From the NCBI GenBank assembly GCA_002179805.1, contig NAVB01000412.1, positions 53,543 to 117,542 of the forward strand: 64,000 bases of DNA, given 5' to 3'. This stretch comes from Acanthamoeba lenticulata (Eukaryota; Discosea; Longamoebia; Acanthamoebidae). Below the pieces are notes generated by a model. The model was not told the origin of the DNA, made no database searches, and was given only the letters and a program-made list of their open reading frames with translations. Made by a program: the position numbers and the translations under genes. Positions 1 to 10,202 of the stretch are shown here, in pieces; position 1 is the stretch's first letter; each line of letters starts with the position of its first letter.

Positions 1-1824
1 GTCGCTTGGCCTGTTCCTTCTGTCGGTGACGAGTCTCTACGCGCTCGTCATGAACTTCAAGAAGGTTCCGTGGGTCATCATTCTCTGCGTCCTCGGCATC
101 ATCCTCGGCTATGCTTGCGCCCACAACGTATGCCTTCCCTTTACCTCTACATTTTTTATTCCTATTTTAACCGATTTTTATTTTTCTAACATTTAACTAA
201 TGATGACTACAATCCGCGTGGCAACAGTACATCCCGTTCCGTCTGCAGACCCTCCAGACCCGCTACGGCGATGTACGACTTCTCCCCAAGTCTCGCGCCT
301 GCTTGCGCTGTTGACTTACCAACACATGCGGGCGGTGTTGAAAACACAGTTGCAATTCGAGCTGGTGTCGTGGCCCGAGTTCAAGTGGAGCTACATCACG
401 GTGGACTTCTTCGCCTCGGCGCTCTCGATCGCGTTCGTGGCGCTGCTGGAGACTCTCATCTCGGCCAAGATTGCCGACAGCATGACCAAGACCAACTTCA
501 ACCAGCGTAAGGAGGTATTTGGCCTCGCCCTCGCCAACATCGTCACCGGCATCGTCGGCGGCATTCCCGCCACCGCTGCCCTTGCCCGTACTGCCCTCAA
601 CATCAACACCGGTACATCCTCCACGTCTTCGCTCTTTTTAGTTTTCGTTCTTTGCTGACGTCTGCCGTGGCGTCGACAACAAACAGGAGCGACGTCGCGC
701 ATGGCGGGCATCCTGCAGTCGCTGTTTGTGCTGGGCCTGTCGTTCTTCCTGCTCACCTACTTCAAGTTCCTGCCGCTCCCGATCGTCGCGGCCGTGATCG
801 TCATCGTCGCCATTCGCATGGTGGACACCCACCACATCATCCGCTTCTGGAAGCTGGACAAGACCGTCTTCTTCCTCACCATTTTCGTCGCCGCCATTTG
901 CGTCCTCGTCGAGCCCACGTCGGGCATCGTCGTCGGCATGATCATCGCCCTCCTCATGTTCTCCGACATGACGTCCCGCATTCACTCAGAGCTCGTCATG
1001 ACTGACGACGACGGCTCCAAGAAGTGCGTCCCCCCTTTTTTTTAATGATTTTATTTATTTTTAACTATAATTTTTAAATTTTATTTAGTTCTTTTCCATA
1101 TTTTTTTCTGTTCTCGCCTGACGTGCTTGGTGTGCGTCCACAAGGTTCGTGAGCGACAAGGAGATTCAGGTGGGTGAAGTCGAGAAGTCCAAGCGCGAGC
1201 GCAAGAAGCAGCACCTCAAGGAGCTCAAGATCGCCTCTGCCGACGAGGACGTACGTCGAAACCGCCGCCGTCTTTGTAATGAACCGCGCATTGGTGACGA
1301 TGTTGATGCTGACGATCGCCATTGGCGCGATGACTTGCAGCAAGAGGCCCAGTCGGTCGTGCCGCGATCGGAGCTGCACAAGGGCAAGAACGCCGCCGTC
1401 TACCGTATCTCTGGCCAGTTGACCTACGTCAACGGCTTTGGCCACAAGAGGTTCGTCCTTCGCGGCCTCGACATATCTTCGACCAAAGAAGAAGCTGACC
1501 TCCTTTTTTCTTTCCACGCGTTGCAGGCGGCTGCTGATGTTCCGGAGCTGCGACTGCATCGTGATCTCGCTGCGCTACCTGTACTACATCGACATTGACG
1601 GCCTCGACGCGCTGAACGAGGTGATCGAGCAGCTGGAGCGCGAGGGCAAGCTGGTGCTGCTGTCGGGCGTCAACCTGGGCGTGTCGGCCCTCATCTCGAA
1701 GGCCGACTGGTTCCTGCAGATGGTGTCGGACGGCAAGGTCTTTGCCACCTACATGGACGCCCTGGCCTCCCTCGGCGAGGAAGATGTCGAGCTCGGCAAG
1801 ATCGTCAACGTCCAGAACTTCTAG
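1..1824 (+). CDS. SulP/SLC26 sulfate/anion transporter with STAS domain, 5' partial
   Basis: The 5' end lies outside the window. Seven exons join in frame: 2-127, 228-272, 350-611, 687-1023, then about 1145-1251, 1340-1451 and 1527-1824. Exons 1-4 encode the C-terminal half of a SulP membrane domain, with hydrophobic helices such as VPWVIILCVLGIILGY and LPLPIVAAVIVIVAI and the typical LFSATGA-like region read as NTGATSRMAGIL. A basic linker (SKRERKKQHLKELK) leads to a cytoplasmic STAS domain, with RISGQLTYVNGFGHKRRLL, then YYIDIDGLDALNEVIEQLE and GKLVLLSGVN, the usual STAS fold elements. The protein ends DVELGKIVNVQNF. Family members are plasma-membrane carriers for sulfate and other anions (known of the family); the substrate here is not determined. 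Confidence 0.9.
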
Positions 1825-2159
1825 GAGGAGAGGCTTGGTTCTGATCTGGACCTGGTCACCACCATTGTCACTATCACGTGTGGCCATCATGTTCTGTTTG
1901 TGTTACTTTATTAATATTAAACGAGTCACTACATGTTCTTTCTTCTTCGTTTTCGTCTTCATCCTCAACAAGCTCACTGGGCTGAAGAGGCACTTCGAGT
2001 TTCTAAAAATACCCAGGATTGCGGTGCCGGTTACATGCGTGGCTTTGTTTTTTGGTTGGCTGAAATCAAAGCCTGCACCTCCCCGCAGTCGCACCTTTAA
2101 GGTGGCCAGGATTGCGGTGCGGTGTCGACTACAGCACCGCCAGCCTGGGGTTGCCGTTG
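1825..2159. other. Intergenic, convergent 3' ends, with a 15-bp direct repeat
   Basis: This is the gap between the SulP gene (+) and the hybrid kinase gene (-). It is AT-rich at first (1900-1975) and holds CCAGGATTGCGGTGC twice, at 2013-2027 and 2106-2120. I see no gene here; it should contain the two 3' UTRs. Confidence 0.6.
2013..2120 (+). repeat. Direct repeat of 15 bp, copies 93 bp apart
   Basis: CCAGGATTGCGGTGC occurs at 2013-2027 and again at 2106-2120, between two convergent genes. The copies are identical and the flanks differ, so this is not a simple tandem duplication. Confidence 0.75.
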
Positions 2160-4707
2160 CTAGACAACCCCACGCGAAGGCTGCGGTGATGACGGCGGCA
2201 CCCACCGCCTGATGGTGGCCGACAGGAGGGCCCGGTCGAAGGGTTTCCCCAGCCTTGTTGTTGTTTGTTCCCCCACAACAACACAACGCGTCAGCCAAGC
2301 GTGCACCAAAGGGGGCTCGCGTTGAAGTGCGCACCAGTCGTCCATGCCGATCTGCATGCACGTGGCGATGTCGTCGGGCGTGGTCGAGGCCGAGAGCGCG
2401 ATGATGGGCGTGCGCTTGAGCTGCAGTTCCTGCTCCCTCGCCCGAATTCGCCTGGTGGCCTCAAGCCCGTCCATGACCGGCATCTGTCCGTGGCGCGTCT
2501 CACGCGTCAGCCCCAACAGCATGAGAAAAAAAAAAGTGATGTTGTTTCCTGCTGCCGAGACGTACATGACAGTCCATGAGAATGACATCGAACGGGCCCT
2601 CCTCTCCGAGCACTCGCAAGCACTGCTCGCCGTCCCCGGCTGAGGCGATGTAGGAGCAGCCCACGCGCTGGAGCATCTTGAGGCCCAGCTTGAGGTTGAC
2701 GGCATTGTCCTCGACAATCAACACTCGGACCCCGCGCAACGAGTCTTCGCGTCGAGCGCGGGTCTCGCCCGAGACGCTCAGCTGGCGCAGGCGCGGCGAC
2801 AGCACGCTGGACGGCTCTGTGGCTTGTGCCTCTGTGGCAGTTGTATCGGCGAGCGGGAGCGGCAGCGTGAACCAGAACGTGGAGCCCTCGTTTCGCTGCG
2901 AGCGGACGCCGACCTCTCCGCCCATGAGCCGCGCCAGCCGCTTGCAGATCGCCAAGCCGAGGCCCGTGCCGCCAAACTTGCGCGTCGTCGAGGCGTCGGC
3001 CTGCGTGAAGCTCTGGAGCGCCCGAGAAGCGGGTTGTGGAACAAGGTGAGTAAAGGCCTTTCGAGACCCTTGACGAGATGACAAAGATGACGAACCTTGA
3101 AGATGTAGGGCAAGTGCTCTTCGGGGATGCCGATGCCAGTGTCAATCACTTCCACTAAAACTTCGTCCTCCTTGGACCTGTCACAGGCCATCGCCGCAGC
3201 AAAAGTAGACGGCTGCGGGTGGTTTCGTCCTGTTCTTCGAGCGGGACCAGCGCCGGATTGGTGGTGATCACTGGCAGAAAGCTTATCCTGCCTTGTCGAC
3301 CGGCCGCCAGGCCCGCAGCACCCGCGGCCGACGCACTGCTGCGGCCCTTCAGGGTCACTACGTCGCCCACCATGGGCGCGGGGGCGGCTGGAAACGGCGA
3401 TTGTGACGCTGCCGTTCTCGGGTGTAAACTTGAGGCTGTTCGAGACCAGATTCGTGATCATTTGCCGGAAGCGTAGCGGGTCGCCCACTCGACGTGGATG
3501 CGACACGTCCAGGATCTGTCGCAGCTCGATGCGCTTCTGCTTGGCCATGGGCAGCAGCATCTGTCGGTGGCAACAAAACGTGCGAGACAAACAGCAACAC
3601 ATGTGTCAGAGAGTCGAGGCATGTTAGCCATAAATAGCAATCGCTCTTGGGAGGGACCTTGACGAGTGACTCGATTTCTTCTTGGATGTTGAAGGGAATT
3701 CGCTCAATGGTCATCTGCTTCGTCGCCATGCGCTCAAAGTCGAGGACGTCGTTGATGAGGGAGAGCATGTGCCGGCTGCACTCGCCGATAATGCTGGCCA
3801 TTTCGTTGGCCAGTGACAGCTCGCGAAGCTGTTCGACCAGCTCTTCCCCCGCCGCCACAATTCCATGAAGTGGCGTCCGCAGCTCTGCGCCATCCCGTCG
3901 AGTAAAAAACCAAAAATGAAGAAGAACGAGAAACACGACGGGAAAGCGACGAGAAGAAGGGGGGGGGGGCGCACCGTGGCTCACGTGGGTCAGGAAGCGC
4001 GCCTTGGTCTTGGTGGCCTTGGCCAACCGCTTGTTGGTTTCGTGATACTTGCGCAGAGCCTGGAGGCGGGCGCGCTCGTTGACACAGGTGGTCAGGCCGA
4101 GGAGAACAAAAGAGCCCATCATGGCCAGCAGGCGGGCGGTCACGCCGAGCTCCAGCGTGTGGCCCGAAGTCGGGGTCAGCTCAATGCCGCACGTGATGGC
4201 GTAGATGACCGACTGGGCGAGCGTGACGCCCAGCAAGGCAACGCCAGTCTCGTGACCGAAGACGTAAAACCCCAGCATGGGGACGTGCACGAGGCAGGTA
4301 AGGAACTCGCTAATGGGGCCGCACACCACGCTCATGACCCACACGCCGACGTTGATGTAGACCAAGACGCAGCATGCGCTCACCTTGATGTGGCGCACGG
4401 TATAGAGAAGGGCGAGGAGCAGTGCGTTGATGGCCGCAAAGGCCAGCACGACTGTGCGGAAGAAGCTGGCGGACTCAACCCCCGCAGGGGAGGCTGCTGT
4501 CAGGTCAAGCACGGGGCACAAGAAGACGAGCAAAAGGAAGTCGTAGACTAGAAAGAGGAGCAGGGTGGTGGCGAGCAGGGCGAACTTGAAGCGATTCTCC
4601 TCCTCGACGATGTCCTCTGGCATCGGCGCGCCATCGGCACAGGTGGTGCGTCCTTTACCGTGCAGCCTGGTCCCAGGCGCGGGGAAGATGAGGTCCAGCA
4701 ACTGCAT
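2160..4707 (-). CDS. Membrane-bound hybrid histidine kinase with receiver domain
   Basis: The N-terminal part has at least five or six hydrophobic segments (for example [20 protein letters not shown] and [18 protein letters not shown]) and no recognised ligand domain. A coiled linker leads to the HisKA box [13 protein letters not shown], which forms only when the intron at about 3878-3979 is removed. The HATPase follows: N box [16 protein letters not shown]1 DTGIGIPEE, then [13 protein letters not shown] after another splice. A C-terminal receiver has LIVEDN, the phospho-acceptor in ILMDCHMPVMDG (spliced) and the lysine in DDWLGKPF (spliced). All phosphorelay residues are present, so it should autophosphorylate and pass phosphate to its own receiver. 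The start is uncertain: ATG 4707 is used, but a TATA-like box at 5263-5270 and ATG 5191 suggest a further 5' exon (MAIAQRGPAGLNAQ). Confidence 0.88.
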
Positions 4708-5262
4708 CGTGGCGAAGTTCAGGGTGTGAACAAGCGGGCCGCCAGGTGGCTGATGATGAAGTTCGGTTGCTCGTTCGCCTGCGAGGCGATGGTGGGCCCC
4801 ACACAGGGTGGTGGAACAGCCTGGAACAGAGGATAAACGTTTTATGGGGCCTGGCCCGAGGAGCTCCTCCACGACACGTGCAAAGGCCCTTCTGGCTCGA
4901 ACGGATGACGCAATGGCCAGCCAAGGGGTAACGTGAGTGGAGCGCGTTGGCTGGTCTAAATAAAGGCCAGTTCTACGGATCGGGCCGCCACTCAACGGCC
5001 ACCGGGACAAGGCCGGTCAGGTGCGTCGCGAGCTTTCCCGAAGCAGGTGACGGCACGAGACCACCCACTCCTCAACGTTCAAGCAAGTCATGGCGAGGCC
5101 CGGACGAGAGCGCCAGTTTTCCCTCGATCTCGGCGACGAAGCTGGCGGATTGAGCGTTGAGACCCGCCGGTCCTCTCTGAGCAATCGCCATCCAGACCAA
5201 GTCCTACCACGCCCAAGAGCCCGGGCATTGGCTTGCGCGGTTGGGGTTTTCTCGGCTTCGCT
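4708..5262 (-). other. Probable 5' UTR or extra N-terminal exon of the hybrid kinase
   Basis: Downstream of a minus-strand TATA-like box the first ATG in a good reading frame is at 5191. It opens 39 codons (MAIAQRGPAGLNAQ..., to about 5072) that end at a TGA unless spliced. The region 4708-5070 is GC-rich with no other convincing exon. The first coding exon of the kinase may therefore lie here; I could not fix its splice donor. Confidence 0.4.
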
Positions 5263-5270
5263 CCTTTATA
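5263..5270 (-). promoter_or_regulatory. TATA-like box (TATAAAGG) for the hybrid kinase gene
   Basis: Read on the minus strand, the sequence is CAATATAAAGG. It lies 72 nt upstream of ATG 5191, a normal position for a TATA box. It is one side of a divergent promoter; the other side is at 5571-5580. Confidence 0.55.
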
Positions 5271-5407
5271 TTGAAAATAGCATAAAAAAGTGAGCGTTAA
5301 CAATTACGCTCCATTTTCTGTCAGCCCCGATCATCGTCGCCGCGGCGTAGATTATCGTTTTTTCTACGAACTCTCCACACCGGCACTCGCCCGGAAAGCT
5401 TTTTGTA

Positions 5408-5498
5408 TTTTGCGATTGGCTCACGCAACTTTTTTCGCTTTAGTTCGCTCTTTTTACCCTGTCGGCGCTTTTCTCCGCCGTTCGAGCCAATCGCAAAA
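5408..5498. promoter_or_regulatory. 15-bp inverted repeat with divergent CCAAT boxes
   Basis: TTTTGCGATTGGCTC at 5408-5422 is the exact reverse complement of GAGCCAATCGCAAAA at 5484-5498. Each arm contains a CCAAT box, one per strand, and the 61-nt loop is AT-rich. The repeat sits midway between TATA-like boxes that face away from each other (5263-5270 minus, 5571-5580 plus). A two-sided regulatory element for the two divergent genes is a reasonable inference. Confidence 0.65.
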
Positions 5499-5570
5499 AG
5501 TATCTTTTTTGTAAAATCCCGGGCTCGCCGAAAGGGAAAAGAAACATACGCCGCAAGAAAGAGCCGATGC

Positions 5571-5580
5571 TACATAAAGG
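5571..5580 (+). promoter_or_regulatory. TATA-like box (TACATAAAGG) for the lipid kinase gene
   Basis: The element is followed about 30 nt later by a pyrimidine-rich stretch (TCTCACTTTTCTCTTCG, 5606-5622) that could be the start site. The coding start is at 5776. Confidence 0.45.
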
Positions 5581-5775
5581 GCCTTTCTGTCCTCGGAGCA
5601 CCAGTCTCTCACTTTTCTCTTCGGCCAGCAAAGCCACCGACCGATAGCGGACGCTTCAGCTTCCAGCCGTCGAACAACAACTGCAGAATATCAGGGTTGC
5701 AAGAGAAGAAGCAGAAGCAAGCACAAGCTTTCTTTCTGACGAAGAGAAACCACACATAAAGAAAAGAAGCAGAAG

Positions 5776-7599
5776 ATGCTGACACACATGAAGCAGAGGT
5801 GCAAGGCCAAAAAGAACGGCCAGCATCTTTCCCTCGACTCCTCTGTCGATCCGACAGCGGCTACTACGACCACCTTGTCGTCTTCCTCAACGACCACCTC
5901 GGCTAGTCTCGAGGCCAAGCGCACAGAGGAGCTCAGCTCGTCGGGCGGGGCCACAGCGCGCGGCCACGCTTCGGACGATGACTGCAAGCGGCGGCGAAAG
6001 GAGAACCGCAAGCAACTCCGCCGCGAGAAGCGCCAGGCCAAGGAGGAGGCCCGCCGCGCTAAGCGCCAGCAGGCTGGCGGCAGCAGCAGCCTCATGGGCT
6101 CACACGACCACGAGGAACAGCAGTTGGACGAGTCCCCGCGCAGCGAGGGAGGCTCGTGGATCCAGAGCACCCCTGATTCCAGCGACGACAGCGAGCTCAG
6201 CGCGCAGCACCAGGCCGTCCCCACCAGCTCTGAGTCGTGGACCGAAATGCTCAGTTCCACAGAGCGCAGCCTCAGCCTCGACGGTGTCCAGAGCCTGCAC
6301 CACAGTAACACAACTTCCACGCTGCGGCGGCGGCCCGTGGGAGCTGGCAAGCTCGACTTCCTGAGCGGCGTCCAGGTGCCAGCCTCGATCAGCAACATCG
6401 GCGAGGCGCAGCGCCTCGAGGTGAAGCGGGTGCACCTCCTCTACAATCCGTGGTCGGGCAACAAGAAGGGCGAGACCAAGATGCGCAAGGCCCGACGCCT
6501 CCTCGAGCGCGAGGGCAAGGAGGTGACCGTTACGCGCTTGCTCCGCAAGGGACACGCCGAGGAGCTCTGCGCCACCATGGATCTGGCCGGCATCGACGTC
6601 CTCTGCAGCGTCGGCGGCGACGGCACCTTCCACGAGTGCGTCAACGGTCTCATGCGACGACGGCTCAACCGGTTGGCCAAGACCGCGGAATCCGACGCCG
6701 CGGCCGCCGTCCATGACGATGACGGCGATGGCAGCGAGGCCACCTCCACCACGACCACAGCCCACGACGGTAACAAGCAAGAAGAGCTCGAGGAGGAGCG
6801 CTTCCCGCCTCTGGCCTTCATCCCGGCAGGCACGGGCAACTCGTTTGTGCACGAGCTGGGCTACGTGCGGACGCGCGAGGCCGTGCGGCACATCTGCCGT
6901 GGAATCGAGGTCGGGCTCGACCTTAACCACCTGACCTACGGCGAGGGCGAGACACGCGAGGAGTGCTACTCGTTCAACTCGATCCATTGGGGCATCGGCT
7001 CGCGCGTCGTCGACACGGCCGAACGCTTCCGGTGGATGGGCAACTCGGCGCGCTACATCATGGCCGCGCTGGTCGAGCTGGTCAAGGGCAACAATGGCCG
7101 CATCCGGCTGCTCATCACCGACGAGAACGACCGCGAGATCGTGATGGACGAGACCTACGCGCTGGGCATCGCCAACACGATTATCACCGCCGGCAAGGGC
7201 ATGAAGCTAGCCCCGACGGCTAAGATCGACGACGGCCTGATCGACCTCTTGCTCTTCACCTCGACGGCGCCCAAGGACCTCTTTGCCGTCCTCCGCAAGT
7301 TCTACAACGGCACCCACGTCGACCTGCCTCACGTCCACTACATCAAGGCCAAGAAGTTCACCGTCATCCCCTACAAGCCCCTCGAGGACAGCGAGAGCGG
7401 CGCCGAGGAGTCAGCCAGCCGACACAACAAGCTGAGCGCCGTCGTCGACGAGGACGACACCGCCACGGAGGCCATCGAGTGGTTCGACGATCAGTCGGTG
7501 GAGCTCCTCAAGGAGGTCATCGACATCGACGGTGAGCTCAAGGGCTTCACGCCCTTCACCTGCGAGGTCATCCCACGAGCCCTCAAGGTCATCCTCTGA
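5776..7599 (+). CDS. Diacylglycerol/sphingosine kinase-family lipid kinase
   Basis: An intronless 607-codon gene. Residues 1-200 are Ser-, Lys-, Arg- and Glu-rich and probably disordered. The DAGK catalytic fold starts near residue 218 (VHLLYNPWSGNKKGETK), has the nucleotide-binding loop SVGGDGTFHECVNG near 276-289 and the second glycine motif PAGTGNSF near 351. The later KIDDGLIDLLLF matches the acidic DGxLDL motif of the sphingosine kinase/DAGK C-terminal lobe. An acidic Thr/His-rich insertion (about 305-340) separates the two glycine motifs. No C1, PH or membrane segment is visible. The reaction is ATP-dependent phosphorylation of a lipid hydroxyl; whether the substrate is diacylglycerol, a sphingoid base or ceramide cannot be told from the motifs. 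Confidence 0.88.
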   Translation: MLTHMKQRCKAKKNGQHLSLDSSVDPTAATTTTLSSSSTTTSASLEAKRTEELSSSGGATARGHASDDDCKRRRKENRKQLRREKRQAKEEARRAKRQQAGGSSSLMGSHDHEEQQLDESPRSEGGSWIQSTPDSSDDSELSAQHQAVPTSSESWTEMLSSTERSLSLDGVQSLHHSNTTSTLRRRPVGAGKLDFLSGVQVPASISNIGEAQRLEVKRVHLLYNPWSGNKKGETKMRKARRLLEREGKEVTVTRLLRKGHAEELCATMDLAGIDVLCSVGGDGTFHECVNGLMRRRLNRLAKTAESDAAAAVHDDDGDGSEATSTTTTAHDGNKQEELEEERFPPLAFIPAGTGNSFVHELGYVRTREAVRHICRGIEVGLDLNHLTYGEGETREECYSFNSIHWGIGSRVVDTAERFRWMGNSARYIMAALVELVKGNNGRIRLLITDENDREIVMDETYALGIANTIITAGKGMKLAPTAKIDDGLIDLLLFTSTAPKDLFAVLRKFYNGTHVDLPHVHYIKAKKFTVIPYKPLEDSESGAEESASRHNKLSAVVDEDDTATEAIEWFDDQSVELLKEVIDIDGELKGFTPFTCEVIPRALKVIL

Positions 7600-7838
7600 G
7601 CTCGCCACATCAACCATTTTTCCGCGTCTGGTGTCTCCTCGACGAAGAGCGCGCCGCGGTCAGACGACCACACAATTTTGCCATCACCCTCTTGTATCGT
7701 TTTTAGTGTAGATAACACGCTCATTTGCGATCATAAAAGCCATCGTTACATATTTACGTATCAGTGTGCTCTTGTCCTTCCTGCACGCTCCTGGTTGCGC
7801 CAGGTCAGGGTGAAACGCCGCACAGAGCAAGGGCACAG

Positions 7839-7854
7839 AAAAAAAAAAAAAAAA
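7839..7854 (+). repeat. Poly(A) tract upstream of the MIC10-like gene
   Basis: A run of about 16 A residues lies 40-60 nt upstream of the ATG at 7897. It may be a nucleosome-excluding promoter tract or a replication-slippage site. Confidence 0.7.
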
Positions 7855-7896
7855 TGGGCACAAGAAAAAACCCAAGTGCGCAGATTGATTTAGAAA

Positions 7897-8254
7897 ATGG
7901 CCGAACACAGCAGCCCGCGAGAATTGAGCTCGAATGCCAGGTTGGATCGTGCCATTGAGCGTTTCTTCATTTATACTCCCATCGGCGCGGCTGGTGGCCT
8001 CGCGCTGTCTTTCCTCTTCCGTACGGAAACCATTTAAATGCTCCCCCCCTACTTCAGATTAATGTCCAGGCCCTCACTTCGCGCCTGCAGAGCGGAGATT
8101 TTTGAAGGCTACTGTGATCGGCTTCTTCACTGGCACCGCTTTCGGCCTGGCCTGGGGTGAGTCGTCGTGGGACCACGCCAACCCTGCTGCCCTCCACGGT
8201 CGGCGTCTTTGGTCCTCGACCCACCCGACCCGCGAGGGTTCTGCGAGCCACTAA
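7897..8254 (+). CDS. MIC10-like MICOS complex subunit (mitochondrial inner membrane)
   Basis: Two exons, 7897-8020 and 8091-8254, join with correct phase (GT at 8021, CAG ending 8090) to give 95 residues. The product begins MAEHSSPRELSSNARLDRAI, then has two short hydrophobic helices, FIYTPIGAAGGLALSFLF and LKATVIGFFTGTAFGLAWG. Both carry glycine-rich GxxxG-type motifs and are separated by a basic turn (QRR). Small size, a hairpin of two glycine-motif helices and the LDRAI/FGLAW pattern are those of MIC10 (DUF543), which bends the inner membrane at crista junctions. Neither exon alone is long enough to draw attention. Reading through 8157 rather than splicing gives the tail GESSWDHANPAALHG, preferred because the frame stays open to TAA. 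Confidence 0.78.
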
Positions 8255-8553
8255 GGACCTCTCATCCTTAGCATGATTCGTGGGCCTGCACAACAATGTT
8301 TATAGCCGAATTGTTTCGATTTACCTCTCTTTCGATTTCGTCCTGCGTGTCGGCAGATGATCATCTGCAAGAAAAGAGGCGGGAAGGCCGTTACGTTTTC
8401 GTGCACCGTGCAGAAATTCTGATTCTGTGTTTCCTCCCCAACGCGGGGTCGAGGAGAGGAAATCTGGGCCCGTGCGTTGCACCATCAACCACAACAACAC
8501 GGAGAAGAGGAAGCCAAAGAGAAACCTGACGCCAGGAGGAGGGGAGGCACACC
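8255..8553 (+). other. Intergenic, promoter side of the next gene
   Basis: About 300 bases between the MIC10-like gene and the following gene on the same strand. I see no open frame with coding character and no clear TATA box. Confidence 0.5.
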
Positions 8554-10065
8554 ATGTATCGCCAAATGATGAAGCGGAAGCAGCCCTCATCGACGCCCCT
8601 GCTCGATGAGAGGGAGGCGGCGCTGATGGCCGACGAGGTGGCCCGCCAGCTGGAGCGCGGGATCAAATTAGGTCCTGAGCGAAAGCGACCAAAGACCATA
8701 CCGATGCATGACCCTTTCTTCGTGGGCACCCCCGAAGAGGAAGCAGCCCATCTTCAACGCATGGAATCAAGGATGAAGAGAAAGAGCGAGGACTTTTCCA
8801 TCTGCAACGAGATTAAGCACGCTGCTGACACGCCTAAGAGCGCGTTCCTTCTCAACCGAGGCTGCAAGATCGCTCGCCGAGCGAAAGCGCAGCTGAGCGT
8901 GGCAGACATGGATGCGCTCAACCAGAAGTTGTCCACTGTCGATCTGAACGATGCTTCGTACGAGCCTCTCCTCTTCCTTCCCCTTCTCCCCCGTCAGCAC
9001 AGTTGATGCTCACAGCATTCATGCTCTCATCCGACAGGAGCGCCAACCCATGTCGCGCGCTCACGCTGTACACGCCGCCGCTACGGTCGTCCTCGGCGCC
9101 CATCATCACCACCACCGACGATTCGGCAGACGAGCAGCCCGACCCCGGTACGGTCACGCCCCGAGCAACCTCTCTCCTGCGAGCCCGATCGTTTCTGACT
9201 TCTCTCCACCTTCATGTGCAGAGACGAGCCTGCTCTATCGCTATCGCCATCGGTTCCCCTTCAAGATTGAAGAGTACGTCACACGACAGTCCTCTCGCCT
9301 CCTCGTCTTGATGCATCATTAATAATGCCTGTCTAACGTTGCCATCTCTTCGAACACGCACGCATGTCTGCACACAGCATGTCGAAGGCGCTGATCATCT
9401 ACTCGCAGGAGCATCCGCTTCAGTCGGTGATCGACCGCATCCGCGAGTACGAGCGCCGGACGGGCCGAAGCGGGATCAAGATCGAGGAGCTCAGCAGCGC
9501 CAGCCCTTCCAGCAGCAGCGGCGGCTGGGACGACATCGACGAGGACGACGTGCACTCGGCCAGCATGTTCGAAGACCAGGCCCCGATGGCGATGTCGTCG
9601 TCCTCGACGACGACTTCATCATCGCGCTACGTGGTCGACGAGGAAGAGGACGGCGAGGCCGAGCTCGACGGCATCATCGACGAGGAGGGCGAGCTGCAGC
9701 GACTTGATGAGGACGACGAGGAGGCAGCGGTTGTCGAGCCCATCGTCATCAACGACGAAGACCGGTTCGAGGAGCTGATTGAGAGCGCCTTCCTCCCCAC
9801 CTCCACGGCCACCACAACTTCGTCGTCGTCGTCGTCTTCCTTTTTCATGGCGCCGTCCTCCTCATCTTTCCCGACATCACTTCCGGCACAAGCGCCATTC
9901 CCCTTCTCTGGCGTCTCGCCACCGCCCTTTGGCTCTTCTTCTTCTTCTTCCTCCTCCTCATCTTCTTCTTCATCGGCGTTCTTCTCAACGCCGCCAGTGT
10001 TTGCCAACACCGCCTTCTCAACGCCGGTGGCACCTTCTTCTTGGCCCTCGCCGTATCACGTGTAG
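8554..10065 (+). CDS. Unknown protein with acidic and Ser-rich tail
   Basis: Four exons fit in frame: 8554-8957, 9038-9147, 9222-9273 and 9378-10065. The N-terminal 130 residues are charged and helical-looking (LLDEREAALMADEVARQLER, PKTIPMHDPFFVGTPEEEA). The middle contains LLYRYRHRFPFKIEDMSKAL and HPLQSVIDRIREYERRTG, which may be a small folded region. The C-terminal 200 residues are acidic (EDGEAELDGIIDEEGELQRL), then poly-Ser and Phe/Pro-rich with SGVSPPPFGSS. No catalytic motif, signal peptide or membrane segment is visible. The composition suggests a nuclear or regulatory protein, but I do not recognise the family. Confidence 0.65.
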
Positions 10066-10202
10066 ATAAAATGATCAAAATGATAATCAAAAATTAAAAT
10101 TGAAACAAATCATATTTATATTGCTCGTTGTTATGTGACTTGTAAAAAAGAAAAGAAAAACACAAAATAAATAGCCGCGTCGGTGGAGGAGATCGGCGGC
10201 GC

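Noticed and set aside
2160..4707. Whether the first hybrid kinase is also a rhodopsin kinase
   Set aside because: It has several membrane segments, but no helix with the LDxxxK Schiff-base motif and no helix F WxxxP motif, so the sensor is a different membrane domain.
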